From an uncultured Clostridia bacterium (GTDB taxonomy: Bacteria > Bacillota > Clostridia > Christensenellales > Aristaeellaceae): 5,636 bases of DNA. The stretch's first letter is position 1; every line of letters begins with the position of its first letter. The translations under genes were made by a program, and so were the position numbers. The stretch lies in the NCBI GenBank assembly GCA_946615785.1, contig CAMOIA010000113.1, positions 1 through 5,636 on the forward strand, in the 5' to 3' direction. The notes under the pieces are model-generated. The model was given only the letters and a program-made list of their open reading frames with translations. It had not been told where the DNA came from and made no database searches. Below, one piece after another: positions 5,151 to 5,636 of this stretch.

Positions 5151-5636
5151 TCAGAGCTCCATTTTTCCAAGGAAGTAGACGATCTGTTTTTTCCACCAGG
5201 GCCAGTCGTGCGCCGAATCATAGCCCCAGTAATCCACCCAGGTGGTAATGCCTTTTAAGCGCAGCACGGCGTCAAACCGGCGCGTGCCTTCCAGAAGCGG
5301 TCCTTCCCATGCGCCCTGGCCCACGCAGATCACCGCTTTGCGCGCGTTATACAGGCTGATGTAGGGATGATCGGAGGGCATGTTTCCGATGGACGCGCAG
5401 GGATCGTTCAGGTAGACGAGGTCGTCCATATAGCCGCCGAAGAACCCGGAGGTGTCGTAGGTGCCGCTGAGGGCGATGAGGCTGTCGAAGACCTGGGGGA
5501 ACCTGTAAAACAGATTTGCTGCGTGATAGGCGCCCATGGAAAAACCGGTGACGAGAACACCCTGGGCGTTTTGACAAACGTCGTGGATAAAGGGCACCAG
5601 TTCGTCCGTCAGATACCGCACCCAGGCTTCGTGCCG
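5151..5636 (-). CDS. Esterase-like alpha/beta hydrolase, C-terminal part
   Basis: The frame is open to the right edge, giving 161 residues before TGA. A GTG codon at 5621 looks like a start, but the frame continues upstream with esterase-like sequence (RHEAWVRYLTDEL), so the gene is simply cut by the edge; related proteins of about 250 residues suggest some 90 are missing. The nucleophile elbow GFSMG is at 31-35 with Ser33, followed by YHAANLFYRFP, usual for the putative esterase (esterase D-like) family. The catalytic His is probably His143 in the SAHDWPWW segment (141-148). The acid is not certain; Glu in the GQGAWEG segment is one candidate. No signal peptide can be judged because the N terminus is missing. 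The substrate is unknown. It is the most upstream visible gene of the leftward run. Confidence 0.85.
   Translation of the reverse strand, partial: RHEAWVRYLTDELVPFIHDVCQNAQGVLVTGFSMGAYHAANLFYRFPQVFDSLIALSGTYDTSGFFGGYMDDLVYLNDPCASIGNMPSDHPYISLYNARKAVICVGQGAWEGPLLEGTRRFDAVLRLKGITTWVDYWGYDSAHDWPWWKKQIVYFLGKMEL

Noticed and set aside
5110..5154. Possible internal promoter before the nucleotidyltransferase gene (CTGACA, 17 bp, TACCAT on the minus strand)
   Set aside because: The -10 matches only 4 of 6 positions, and transcription would start within the ribosome binding site, so the message could not be translated normally.
5619..5621. GTG as the start of the esterase gene
   Set aside because: The frame stays open to the window edge with family-like sequence, and starting here would leave only 31 residues or fewer before the nucleophile elbow, too few for the fold.

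Overview
The window is 5.6 kb of moderately GC-rich bacterial DNA that reads as ordinary chromosome. It carries strong AGGAGG-type ribosome binding sites, extended -10 promoters, compact gene packing and families common in anaerobic Firmicutes: an iron-sulfur L-cysteine desulfidase/L-serine dehydratase relative, CorA, a GlsB/YeaQ membrane protein and GNAT enzymes. A member of the Clostridia, perhaps from a gut, is the best guess. That is inferred from gene content and style only; no marker gene is present.

Layout. (1) 1-489, plus strand: the C-terminal part of a CyuA/UPF0597 enzyme cut by the left edge, followed by a strong intrinsic terminator (497-548) that works in both directions. (2) 689-1600, minus strand: a CorA-family magnesium/divalent cation channel, convergent with the first gene. 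(3) 1601-1884: a divergent control region with two extended -10 promoters facing away from each other and several inverted repeats. (4) 1885-2127, plus strand: an 80-residue GlsB/YeaQ/YmgE membrane protein with its own terminator (2154-2181). (5) 2283-5636, minus strand: a tight gene run, read from the right edge leftwards. It contains an esterase-fold alpha/beta hydrolase (cut by the edge), a sugar-nucleotidyltransferase-like protein, an exported transglutaminase-like protein and a two-domain GNAT acetyltransferase. Gaps are 41 nt, a 4-nt ATGA overlap and 26 nt, so this is very probably one operon.

How the genes may work together. The first three genes look like independent housekeeping or stress units. 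The four-gene run combines an esterase, a nucleotidyltransferase, an exported Cys-His-Asp protein and a double acetyltransferase. No substrate can be read from the sequence; a role in cell-envelope or glycan modification is only a guess. The most unusual signal is a textbook terminator-shaped hairpin with a U-tract lying inside the start of the transglutaminase-like gene, just after the translationally coupled ATGA junction. It could make expression of the two distal genes depend on translation. No CRISPR array, tRNA, rRNA, insertion sequence or phage gene was seen, and no clearly new system is evident.
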